Shown: piece by piece, positions 34,101-44,799 of the stretch
Layout: each line of letters begins with the position of its first letter
Position numbering within the stretch: the first letter of the stretch is position 1
Source: Alnus glutinosa
Taxonomy: Eukaryota > Streptophyta > Magnoliopsida > Fagales > Betulaceae
Direction of reading: 5' to 3'
DNA: 64,000 nt
Assembly (NCBI RefSeq): GCF_958979055.1
Contig: NC_084888.1
Coordinates: forward strand, 8,231,501 to 8,295,500
The notes under the pieces: model-generated
The model's database searches: none
Told to the model about the DNA's origin: nothing
Seen by the model: the letters and a program-made list of their open reading frames with translations, nothing else
Made by a program: the position numbers and the translations under genes

Positions 34101-37100
34101 CCTGGACTAGCCCCACTTAGGTGATCCAAAACTTCACTTGAGGTTCCAAAATGTAAGAACAACAAATCATCTGCAGTGGCAAAATAGAGCAAGGACAACA
34201 CCAATATAGCAATTATATAAATTGTAAGAACAATAACAAGATTTAGATACTTGCAGCAGTGTTTAACATACAAGCACAATAGCTAAACATCTTGTTTTTT
34301 CCCAATCTGCTGACCAGTTCTTCACCCAAAGGGCGTTGTTGCAACCACTCATGTTTTGCAGGTACCCAAGCTGCTACCAGATCTTCATATAAACTCATCT
34401 GTAGAAAATAAAAAGCAATATATATTAGAGTAAAAGATGTCGGCATTGGTTATATTGTAAGCATATCCAACATGTAACAATAAACCCAAGGATTTACAAC
34501 TCGAAATTAGAAGTTATTCCCACAACAAGTTGAAGAGATGATTGAATCATGCAGTATGATTCAAGACAAAGAAGATGGAATATAGTTTTTGTAAAGCAAA
34601 GTGTAAAAATCAGGAAAAGAGAATCATTGAAGGCCAAGAGATGGCTAAACATAAGGTGTATAAAATGTCAGAACAATCATCCAAAGGAAGAGATATTGAA
34701 GAGGGCCTTGCCCATAAAATGAAAACAAAATGGTAAAGCAAATATTTGCTTTTGCAGTAAGCTGTAATTGGTTTATCTCTTTAAAATAAAATATAATCTA
34801 TACTAGAAGAATATAATATGTGCAGGTAAAATAAGGATACAGAGATGGATAACTAGGATGACAAGAAATGAATTAATAAACAAGCAATTCACTGGTGTAA
34901 AATGAAGGTAGACAACATAAGAAAGATTCAGCTAACATGGCTTTGTCATGGGCAATGAAGATAAGTGACTGCAACGATAAGAAGTGTTTTGCTTCAAGCC
35001 AAATGCAATAGGCCAAAACAAGGAAGGTCAATAAAAAATAATAATGAAAGAAAGCGTAATAGCCTACATTTCAATAGACATGGCACTGAAGAAAGCTGAA
35101 TGTGACCAGGGGCTTGGGTAGCAGACCCCAACCGACTGTGATGAAACTTGGTTGAGTTCGATTGCATCTTGTGAAGTCAATCATTGAGAAAAGAGATTAC
35201 ATTATCAACATGATGCATCTGATCTATTTTTGACTTCATCAACTCCGGGAAAAAAAAACAAAACAAAACCAAAACCAAAAAAAGAAAAGAATAGGTCAAT
35301 GCAATATTGATCACCCAAAAGTCTCCTGGTACTAGCAGTTGCTCCAACTAAAGCAGTGGTTAAAAAATTTAAATGCCTGCAAACTCTCTTGTCTGAGACA
35401 TGTCTGCAGAAACTCTAAGGGAGAGAAAGAAGGATTATAAAAATTGAAACAGAAGCCAATCCAAGGAAAATGCAAAAACAGGCATCAAGTGGGAAGTAAT
35501 AGGACGTGAAAGTATAATTAGGAAAAATAATAAACTAACTTTGTAAAATAAGAGGATGCATTGAACAACATCAAACAACAGAGTTTCATTTTCCATAGTG
35601 TTCCTCTCTTCCAGTTAAACTAGACAAACTGCGGTTAATAGTCAGCATTGCAAGAATGAATCCAAGTATCTAGTTTACTTTCTATTCCTAAATTTAACTT
35701 GTCATATAGAGAGTTCACATCCTGTGAGCACTTAAACGTAGTCCTACACAAAGAGACATCACAGACAAACTTAAGCAAAAGTTTCCTTTTTTTCTATTTT
35801 CTTTTCCCTGAGAAGATACACATAAGGAAATTTTCTTTCTTATGTTATGGTAAAAATATAAAATATTGACATGAATAAACATCAGTGCTTGCCTCTTTTC
35901 TGCTCTTCAGAAGCTCTGAAATCATTGGTTGGCAGGAACATGCAAGCTTAACAAGCTCCACCCAGGCTTGACCTCTAACTGCTATCATTCCTGTGTCAAG
36001 TAGTGTTCTACCATCATCCAGAATTGCCTTCTTCTCAACAAGCTCGCGTATGCTGGGTTTTTGTAGAAGATTGTCAACTAAACTGACCAAAACACTTTTA
36101 GCCGTAATCCCACTTTGAGATGCCACAATGACACCATGGTTAGAAGCAATATCTAGGGTGATCGGAACAGTGATGATGCAGGATGTGTTCTCTGGAAGTA
36201 CCATGGTGGAGGCATCAAAACACGGAAGAACATCTCCAGTCATAATAAATATACCGCCTGCAAAGATTAAAAAATATATATATCCTGTTAGTAACATCCA
36301 TATACTATAAGAGATTATATTTGAGACAGCAAACAACCTTCTGAGCACCTAAATCAATATACTTTTCCCATATGTAGCATATTTGCAATTAACTTAGCAA
36401 AGATTCAAATACTAATAACAATGGTTAATGTTATGAGGTAATCGTTAATATAAGACTCAGATAAACAGAACTATTCAAGTCAATAATATATGCATATATC
36501 CGTATTCTTGACATTAAACATACACATAAACATACCCATATCAAAAGTTTTTACACGTAGGAAGTCAACTTTGAGTAAGAAAGACCGTTTGGTAACAATA
36601 TTGCCAAGTTTTCACTCAAATGAAATAGACAGAACAAATAACCTTCATTTTTAAAGGCTTGTCTTGCACAAGAAGCAATGGCCAGTATATGGTCAAAAAG
36701 CAGCGGAACTGGCCCATCAGGGTCATCTGCTCCCAAATACGGAAGCGGCAGGAAAACTTTTCCCATAGGATTTGCCCATGGGACCCTTTTAGAGTCACCT
36801 CCAGCATGAAGCAATAGTATATGCTTTTTGGCCATGAAGCTAACCATTGGCATGAGAGGGACTTCATTGTTGGAACTGCTATTGTCTGTGGTTCCTGCCT
36901 GTTGATCATAAGCAACCATCAAAGCGAGCAATTAATGAATTTCCCAAATGGCAACAAAGATATTTCCCATCCTCTCCCCCATAAGCAAGAGGAATGATTT
37001 AGATTCTTATGTAATGCAGCAGCACACAAAAGACAACCACAAAACCTAATGTTCCCATAATTCTCAACACATAAAACATAAGATAAAGGGCACATGCTGG

Positions 37101-37394
37101 CACATTTAAGCACCGTTAGTTGCTCCACAGAAATCAAATAGCCCCATTGACCCATTATGAATTAGCACAGGATTTTCATTTACAATTATATCACCTAGAA
37201 TTGATGCAGTACGTAAAGTAAGGGCTGCAATATCATGAAAATGCCACTATTTCCAATTTGTTCACCACCCTTTGTATTACTCTGGCTCTTGAACTTTTGT
37301 ACTACCCCTTCCTTCCCCAAATTCTTTTGCTGGGAAAAAGGAATGTGAGTGAGCACCCATAGTTTCCTTGACAGAAAAACATCATATGAACCCC

Positions 37395-37433
<39 letters not shown>

Positions 37434-37889
37434 TAAGTTTCTTTCAGCATTACGGCATGACCAAAATTATTATACGAATGAGAGCCACAAAACGAGCTAT
37501 AGTACACGACCAAATTTACGTACCGCGGGGGCGAGATGAAGGCCGAGGTGCTGGTAATGCGCAGCGAGGGCGTGAATGGCGTGGAGAGTGGCAGCTCCGG
37601 AGCCGATCCGCTGGCCGTGGGGGTCGGGCACGGCGAGAGTGACGGTGGAGGGGGAGACGCGGCCCATGCGCTTGGCGCGCTTGAGCTGCCAGTCGTAGAG
37701 CTGGGCCTGCTCGGGGCTGGCGGCCGTGAGCACGATGGCGTCCCAGGTGGGGACCCTGGAAGGGTGCCTCACTGACAGCCGCAGATGGTACCACGATTTC
37801 CGAAGCACTGCGTCCAAGTCAGCCTTCCTCTGTTTATGTTTATGTTCCTGTTTGTTCCTCCAGAATCTGTTTTCTCGACTGCTCTCCAT
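31152..37889 (-). CDS. FKGP: Bifunctional fucokinase / GDP-fucose pyrophosphorylase
   Basis: Seven exons: 37,889-37,524; 36,898-36,643; 36,257-35,893; 34,398-34,272; 34,170-33,157; 32,878-32,145; 31,562-31,152. All phases agree and give 1090 aa, close to the known plant enzyme. It phosphorylates free L-fucose and turns fucose-1-phosphate into GDP-fucose, the salvage route for cell-wall and glycoprotein fucose. The N-terminal pyrophosphorylase part shows LLHAGGDSKRVP near residue 155 and LPDRHCLWEVPLVG further on. The C-terminal GHMP kinase part shows VDFVGGWSDTPPWS near 750-763, the ATP loop PRGSGLGTSS near 856-865 and GAGGGGF near 1043. The start at 37,889 is chosen because the sequence from KADLDAVLRKSWYHL onward matches the family; in-frame codons further upstream are less likely. 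Intron 3 uses a GC donor. Confidence 0.95.
34399..35892 (-). other. FKGP intron 3 (GC-AG), nothing else seen
   Basis: This 1.49-kb intron starts with GCAAGC at 35,892 and ends with a CTACAG acceptor before 34,398. No embedded gene or clear mobile element was found. Confidence 0.7.
37397..37429. repeat. Poly(A) tract in FKGP intron 1
   Basis: A run of more than 30 A after CCCCC in intron 1 (36,899-37,523). No attached retroelement body was recognised. Confidence 0.85.
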
Positions 37890-38158
37890 CTCCGTCTTTC
37901 CCAAGAAAGTGTCGGAAAATTCCGAGATCGGTTGGGTGGGAGTGCGAGTAGTGAGGACTGAGAAAGAAAGAGAGACCAAAAATGTCCGAGATCTCACTCA
38001 GTGAGTAACTACCCAAATCGTGAAGCGACTTCCCGGGTTAAACCAAATGCGTGGACCACCGTGGTCGATCAAGACGCCCATCGTATACGACGTCGTTTAT
38101 GTCGTACGTCGTGCTTTCTTCCAAAAAACACACATCAAAATGATTATTTTCACGAAAG

Positions 38159-38232
38159 TGGCGTCGCCCGGGTTCGAACCGGAGACCTTCAGTGTGTTAG
38201 ACTGACGTGATAACCAACTACACCACGACACC
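38159..38232 (-). tRNA. trnV-AAC: tRNA-Val (AAC)
   Basis: A 74-nt sequence on the minus strand folds as a tRNA. The acceptor arms GGTGTCG/CGACGCC pair (with one G-U), the D-arm region matches the A box (TGGTGTAGTTGG), the anticodon loop is CTAACAC with AAC at the centre, and GGTTCGAACCC matches the B box. It closely resembles plant cytosolic tRNA-Val(AAC). The CCA end is not encoded. A T6 run about 30 nt downstream (near 38,122-38,127) could end Pol III transcription. It lies 270 bp upstream of the FKGP start on the same strand. Confidence 0.95.
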
Positions 38233-38500
38233 CCTGTTGTGTAGTAAGTAGAAAATTAAATAAATATAAATTAAATCAAAGATTGTCTCTTCCAATGTGT
38301 TTGATCATAGGTCCATTTTTTTGACTTGCTCTTTTTTTCTTTTTTTTGGTTACTATGTTAAAACATATACACAAGTAAATATGCACATATATTTATATGA
38401 AAATTCACAATTACAAGAATTTAAAACTATATTTATTATATTAAAAAATATTCATTTTTAATACTTAAGTTAAGATGTTACAGAACAATTAAAAAAATTA

Positions 38501-38983
38501 GGGATAATTGAACTATTGGTCTCTAGGATTAGCCTAAATTACAAATCATTTCCTGTGGTACAAAAAATTTATGGAGGGTCCCTGTAGTAAACTACAATTA
38601 CGAATTACTCACTGAACCCGTTTTCTGTCCACAAAATTAACAAATTCCGTTAGTTTGTCACGTCATACTCAATAAAAAATCGACACATATCCATTACAAT
38701 AAAAAAAAATATAAATAAATAAAACTTAAAAAAAAAATAGCAAAAAGGTGGCTGGCCACGTCTAGGGATGGCGCATGGCCTCCCCTAGGGTGGCCACATG
38801 TCGATTTCCTATTAGGTATGACGTGACAAACTAACGGAATTTGTTAACTTAGTGGACTGAAAACGGATTCAGGGAGTGATTCGTAATTATAGTTTACCAC
38901 AGAGACCTTCCATAAACTTTTTGTACCACATGGAGTGATTTATAATTTAGGTCAACTCTAATGACCAGTAATATAATTATCCC
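38501..38983. mobile_element. Mutator-like MITE, relative of the one in gene C
   Basis: A 483-bp element beginning GGGATAATTGAACTATTGG and ending with the inverted counterpart ...AATTATCCC, with inner arms around a GGTGGCTGGCCACG-type centre. It is flanked by A-rich near-identical repeats (AAAAAATTA before 38,501 and after 38,983). Same family as 16,743-17,395. Confidence 0.8.
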
Positions 38984-40235
38984 AAAAAAAATTATATAAG
39001 TTTATTGGAGGACGGGCTCATTTAATAAATGAAACTAGATTTCTGTTACATGAGACGTTAGATTAGAATTTTGTTGCTTGAAATCAAATGGAAAGAAGCC
39101 ATGTATGATCAAGATTTTATTTTGCTATTTATAAAATAAAAAGTAAAAAATTAATTTTATTGTATCTAATAATATATATATATATAGTTTTATATTTTTT
39201 AATTTTTTAAAATAATATAATAATATATTCAACATATAACAACACACATTAATAAGAAATGATAAAGTTCTTTCTAGTATTCTTTTGAATAACATAAATT
39301 TAATAATAATAAAAAAAATTCTTTTAAGCCAAAAAAATTAAATTCACATCATTAAAAAAAATATATATTAAAATAAACTCTAACATTTACCATCATTAAA
39401 TATGCAAAATTATATTTAATTAAATCGTGGAATAAGTTTTGTACATTTCAACTACCCAGTTGAAATGGAGAGAGATCCTATCCTGCTTGAATGGTTATTG
39501 ACAGTTCAATTCACGGCACTTGTACTTCGTAACAACATGTAAACGGACGACGCGACGTCGTGTTCTAGAACTCTGCGCCTCTTGGCTACGAGCCAGCCAA
39601 GTGTTGTTGCTACCTTGTCTTCCGCACCTCCCGCTCGTTCATTCTCATTTCCTCTCATTCCCAACGGTCCCTCTCGATCTCGATCTTCCTTCTAAGCACA
39701 ATCCTTTCTCGCTTCCCCCCCCCCCCCCCCCCCCCCCCACCCAATTTTGTCTGTCCCCCATTGCACCTCATTTGGGTTAATCCTTTTCTTTTTCTTTTTT
39801 AATCTTTTTCTTTTTCAATTTTGTTTTGGGTTTTGATTTTTGTTTTTTGGGGAGCTTTTGGGACCTGGGTTGGTGAAAAAAATGGTAATTGAGAAGTGGG
39901 TGTTGTTGGGATCGGTGCGAGGATGAGTAAAATACGTGGCATGGAAGTTGGGGCTGCGAATTTAGCTTCATTGCCTCAATGCATTGTCGTCGAATGCCGA
40001 TTCCGTTCGCAATCGGCATTCGATTCCTTCTGCATTGCCTCCGAAGCCTTCTCCGAGCATCGCCATTGTCATTATGATCTCGGGGTTAATCTGCGGCGAT
40101 TGCTTTGATTGTTCTCCAACCCAAAAAACCAATAAAAGAAAAGGGCTAAATTGACCCGCGATTCAAATATAAAAGAGTAAAAAAAAAAAAATCTAAATCC
40201 CTGTTGTTTTGGTAGCTGTTTGGTTCTTGGCAGGA
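38984..40235 (+). promoter_or_regulatory. Intergenic AT-rich DNA and WNK leader region
   Basis: 38,990-39,440 is AT-rich without features. From about 39,540 the composition becomes C/T-rich, including a C-run at about 39,715-39,738, as is common for plant promoters and leaders. The WNK start codon is at 40,236. A leader intron is possible (TTCTTGGCAG just before the ATG) but cannot be proven. Confidence 0.4.
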
Positions 40236-42070
40236 ATGAGTTCTAGTGCTGGATCCGTAACGCCAGCGAATAATGGAGTGTGTGGGACGATGGTCGAGCC
40301 TCCTGATGCCGTGGTTGAATATGTAGAGAAAGACTCGACCGGTCGATACGTTCGGGTATTTGATTAGCCACTACCTTAATTATACGAATTGGCGTTGTTG
40401 TACATTGGATTTGTTAATAAAATGTGTTGTTTTGTGTTTATGATTTATGTAGCCTGAAACTTTGTATGACTGACACTGTTTGGAAATCAGCATTGCATTG
40501 CTTTGGATTGCATAAATTCGCAGTTTGTTTTTTTCTTTTCCTTTTTTGTTGTTCTTTCTTACAGGTGAGGAGATTGAGTTAAAGTGTTTGGGTTTTAATA
40601 GTCGTCTTTTTGTTGATCAGAAACTAGATCTATGCTTCGCTGAGTTGTGAAGATATCAACCTGTGGTTCATTGAAACATAAACTTTTCTTATTCCTTTCT
40701 TCTAGTATTTACAGAAAAAGAGGTGGAATGAATTCAATAGATATCTTCATTGTCTCTTCATTTTTTATTTTTTTGGATTGCAGAATGAAATTAGATAGTT
40801 ATATGAGTGAAAGAAAACAGCTCTATAATATAATTTAGGGTTAAATATGTTTTTAGTACCTGAGTTTTGAAAACTTTATTTTTTGGTACATGAGTTTTAA
40901 TTTACATCACAAATGGTACTTCAGTTTTGAAAAAAGACCAAATTAGTACTTCAGTCAAGTTTTCCGTTCAAAAACTAACGGCCCGCCACGTCACTGCTAC
41001 TTAACACCATTAGGAACACGACACATGTCCCTTCCGACATATCAGCATCCACATAATTGTCAAATCACCCAAACACTTCCACATCACACACCCACGTCAT
41101 TTACTGATTTTGGGGGGATTTGGCAATTATGTAGGTGCTAACATGTCGGAAGGAATAGGTGTCGTGTTCCTAGTGGTGCTAAGTGGTAGTGACGTAGTGG
41201 GCTGTTAGTTTTTGTACAGAAAACTTGATTGAGGTACTAATTTGGTCTTTTTCCAAAATGAAGGTACCATCTGTGATGCGAATTGAAACTCAGGTATCAA
41301 AAAATAAAATTTTCAAAACTCAGGTACTAAAAATGTATTTAACTCTATAATTTATTTGCAGTAAAATTGTTGAGTATCGTCTTTGATGTATATGAAGAAA
41401 TAAAGAGTTGAGTGTAATTAATCAGGAGAAGGGGCAGTTTACCCTAAGATTGGTTGATTAATCATGTCATTCTAGCTTGAAATGGGTTGTATTCAATTTT
41501 CACTAGCGTTTTTATGTATTACCATACAATGGAGTGTACTTTTTCCTTTGTGGGCAATCTTGTATTGAAACTGGAACCTTGTAATTGATGGTAGGTGGAT
41601 AATTTGAGCTTATGACTCAAGCCCATGATTCAAGTGACTACCTATAATGCTGTGTATTGGAGTTTTGCTTTTGTTCTGTCTTCAATTCCACATGTAGTTG
41701 GCATTGACTGGAAATTGACTTTTGATGGACATGTTATACTTTGTTAGTATTGTACTGATGATTCCAAGTTTTTAGTGGATGCATGATATTGTACTTGAGG
41801 TTTTGATTTCTAATTTTGATGTAATAAGCAACAAATTGAGGTTAAATGCCTGGAAGCTCCTGTTTTCATCTTTGCCAATGGCAAAAAAAGAAATCATTGG
41901 ATTTGGAGTGGCCATTTTATTCTTTGTGAGATGAAGTCAATCTTTTTTTTCTCACTTTGGTCATTGATTTTTCTTTTATTGATGTACACTTTTGTTTTGT
42001 CTTATTTCCCTTTGTAACAGTACAATGAAATTTTGGGCAAGGGTGCTTTCAAGACCGTGTATGATTACAC

Positions 42071-42116
<46 letters not shown>

Positions 42117-44466
42117 TTTGATTTTTATTTTGATCTATTTTCCTAGAAGTTATTCTTTAAGAAAGAAACATTTTATTAACTTCTAGAATGGTTTGACTTC
42201 AGCTTCCTGATTTCTTTTTCGCAGTTATAAGGCATTTGATGAAGTTGATGGAATAGAAGTTGCCTGGAATCAAGTGAGGATTGATGATGTCTTGCAGTCA
42301 CCAGAAGATTTGGAAAAATTGTATTCTGAAGTTCATCTGCTGAAATCTTTGAAACATGATAATATCATCAAGTTCTATAATTCCTGGGTGGATGATAACA
42401 AGAAAACTGTCAACATGATGACTGAGCTCTTCACATCTGGGAATCTTAGGCAGTATGTTCTCTTTGTTGATTCCTATTCTGTCATTGCATTGCTTGGCTG
42501 TATTATTTGTGATTGATACCTTTTGGTGTTTAGATACCGTAAGAAGCATAAAAATGTCGATATGAAGGCCATAAAGAATTGGGCAAGGCAGATTCTCCGA
42601 GGTTTAGTCTATCTTCACGGTCACAACCCACCTATTATTCACAGGGACTTAAAATGTGACAACATTTTTGTTAATGGAAATCATGGAGAAGTTAAGATTG
42701 GAGACCTTGGATTGGCAACTGTGATGCAGCAGCCTACTGCTCGAAGTGTGATTGGTAAGGCTTCTCATGCTCTTGGTTTTATTAGACAGACCTGGGGAAA
42801 TTAGTGAACTTTCCATTTTTTACCGTTAGGGACTCCTGAGTTTATGGCTCCTGAGCTATATGAAGAGGAATATAATGAACTTGTTGACATATATTCTTTT
42901 GGGATGTGCATGTTGGAGATGGTTACTTTTGAGTATCCATATAGCGAATGCAAAAATCCTGCTCAAATCTATAAGAAGGTTATCTCTGTAAGTTCAGCAA
43001 CTGTCAACCTATCTCGCTTCCATCTACTTGAGCGTTTTGGAGTTGAACTGCTATGTAATCATTTAATTTATATTCTGATGTGCTCTGTTGTAGGGCATCA
43101 AACCTGCTTCCCTTAGTAAGGTAAGTGATCCCCAAATTAAGGAGTTTATTCAGAAGTGTCTGGTCTCAGTGTCTGAGAGATTGTCTGCAAAGGAGCTTCT
43201 TCAAGACCAATTCCTTCGAGTTGAGAATCCAAAGGAACCAATCCGTGATCCGTTACAGTTACCTGACCAAAGTCCCAAAGCAAATGGTTTAACCAAGTCA
43301 GGCCCTCATTCCATGGACATAGATACTGACTATAAGAAGATTTCTTTAAGCACGTGTTCCGGAAGCAACAATGAGAGCCAATGCTGTCCAGTTTTGGAAT
43401 TTCAGAGGACAAATAAGAACAATGAATTTAGATTAAAAGGCAAGAAAAATGACGACAATTCAGTATCATTGACGTTGCGTATTGCCAACTCTTGTGGTAA
43501 GTGAGTATACACATTGGAAGTGAACATGTATTTTGATCATCGATCAGTACTCCAGTTTTGTAGCACAATAACATGGATTTGGTTTTATTACTTGCAGGTC
43601 GGGTACGGAATATACACTTTCTCTTTTACCTTGATACTGATACTGCACTTTCAGTGGCCGGCGAGATGGTTGAGCAACTGGAGTTACCAGATCATGATGT
43701 GGCATTCATAGCTGAGTTAATTGATTACTTGATAATGAAACTCCTACCTGGGTGGAAGCCTTCATCTGATTACTCCTCAAGCGGAGCAAGAACTCCCCAT
43801 GATGTTTCCCCAGTCTTGGAAGATGGCAAAACATTAATGGCATGTCCGTGGGATTTAATGCTAACTAGTGATCCAGCTGGGTCGGTGGTTGAACAAGATG
43901 TTATGTCGGGGGTAAATACTACATGTCCTCAAGAAGGTGTTATCTGCAATAATCCTGACGGCAATATTTGCCATGGTGACTGTAATTCTTCCCCAAGTTT
44001 GGCTAATCTCGAAGATGAACATTCTGAAGCATCCGTTGCTTCAGAGATACTGGTAGAAGATGCTTCCAACAAAAATGAAAAAGCCTCTGAATCCGTTGAT
44101 CGCCATATCGAAGGAAGCTATAAAGGCTTGAGTGGATCCTTCTCTGAGCTAGAGCTTAGGGATACATATTATGATGACTGCAGATTTCAAGGAATTGATA
44201 GCAGTGGTGCAGAATGCATCGTTGACGAATATGCAAAGAACTCGTTGCCTGTTCTACGTGGAAAATCAAACCTTATGAGTTTGACAAGCAGCTGTTCGTC
44301 ATTGTCCGAAGCAAACAAAGATGTAGATGTTGATCTAAAGTTGGAACTTGATGCAATTGAGGCACAGTATCAGCATTGGTTTCAGGAACTTTCTAGGATG
44401 AGGGAAGAAGCATTGGAGGCCACCAAAAAGCGATGGTTAGCAAAGAAGAAGCTGGCTGTCCATTGA
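40236..44466 (+). CDS. WNK8: WNK-family serine/threonine kinase (WNK8/WNK10-like)
   Basis: Seven exons: 40,236-40,355; 42,021-42,058; 42,225-42,452; 42,534-42,754; 42,830-42,987; 43,094-43,496; 43,598-44,466. Phases agree and give 678 aa. The WNK hallmark is clear: the glycine loop GKGAFKTV supplies the lysine (Lys51), while the usual subdomain II lysine is Asn68 in [13 protein letters not shown], a DLGL metal-binding motif, GTPEFMAPE and [13 protein letters not shown] follow. After the kinase comes the OSR1-C-like region ([15 protein letters not shown]) and an acidic tail ending in a conserved coiled stretch ([19 protein letters not shown]). Plant WNK8/10 act in sugar/G-protein signalling, stress responses and V-ATPase phosphorylation. 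Which subgroup member this is cannot be settled without a tree. Intron 1 (1.67 kb) holds a MITE, and intron 2 has a CT microsatellite. Confidence 0.94.
40838..41345. mobile_element. Mutator-like MITE in WNK intron 1 (perfect 9-bp TSD)
   Basis: A 508-bp element with long inverted ends (GGGTTAAATATGTTTTTAG and the complement of GAGTTAAATACATTTTTAG). The perfect 9-bp target repeat TATAATTTA lies at 40,829-40,837 and 41,346-41,354. It is not coding. Its arms read as complementary over more than 200 bp, so a transcript could fold into a long hairpin. Confidence 0.92.
42075..42115 (+). repeat. (CT)n microsatellite in WNK intron 2
   Basis: About 41 nt of CT starting 16 nt after the GTATGA donor of a 166-bp intron. 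Confidence 0.9.
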
Positions 44467-44607
44467 CTAAGAGCATGTAGCTGAACCCTCTTTTTTTCTA
44501 TTCGTTTCATTGTTGGCCGTAAGATCCTCTGAAATTTCTATCGAGGGTTGTGATTTATTAATTGGAAACTCATATGGGACGCTGCTCATTTTTCTTTTTC
44601 TTTTTCT

Positions 44608-44621
44608 TTTTTTTTTTTTTT

Positions 44622-44652
<31 letters not shown>

Positions 44653-44669
44653 GGGGGGTGGGGGGTGGA
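44608..44669 (+). repeat. Poly(T)-poly(G) composite tract
   Basis: About 22 T followed directly by a G run of roughly 26 (broken by single T near 44,660), about 140 bp after the WNK stop codon and so probably in or just after its 3' UTR. A comparable C-run/A-run pair occurs at 25,617-25,650 on the opposite strand. Confidence 0.9.
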
Positions 44670-44799
44670 AGTCGTGATCCTTCGGGTTAATTTTTGTGCT
44701 TTGGGGGGCTAATTTCCTGTTAAACATTGTTGGTGTGTAAATATAAATTCCTTAATTTACTAATTATCCGTTTTGAGCATTGCACATGTCATGCAAATA

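Noticed and set aside
37516-37794. Open frames overlapping FKGP exon 1 on both strands
   Set aside because: They come from the GC-rich exon. The FKGP frame matches the known enzyme and the others match nothing.
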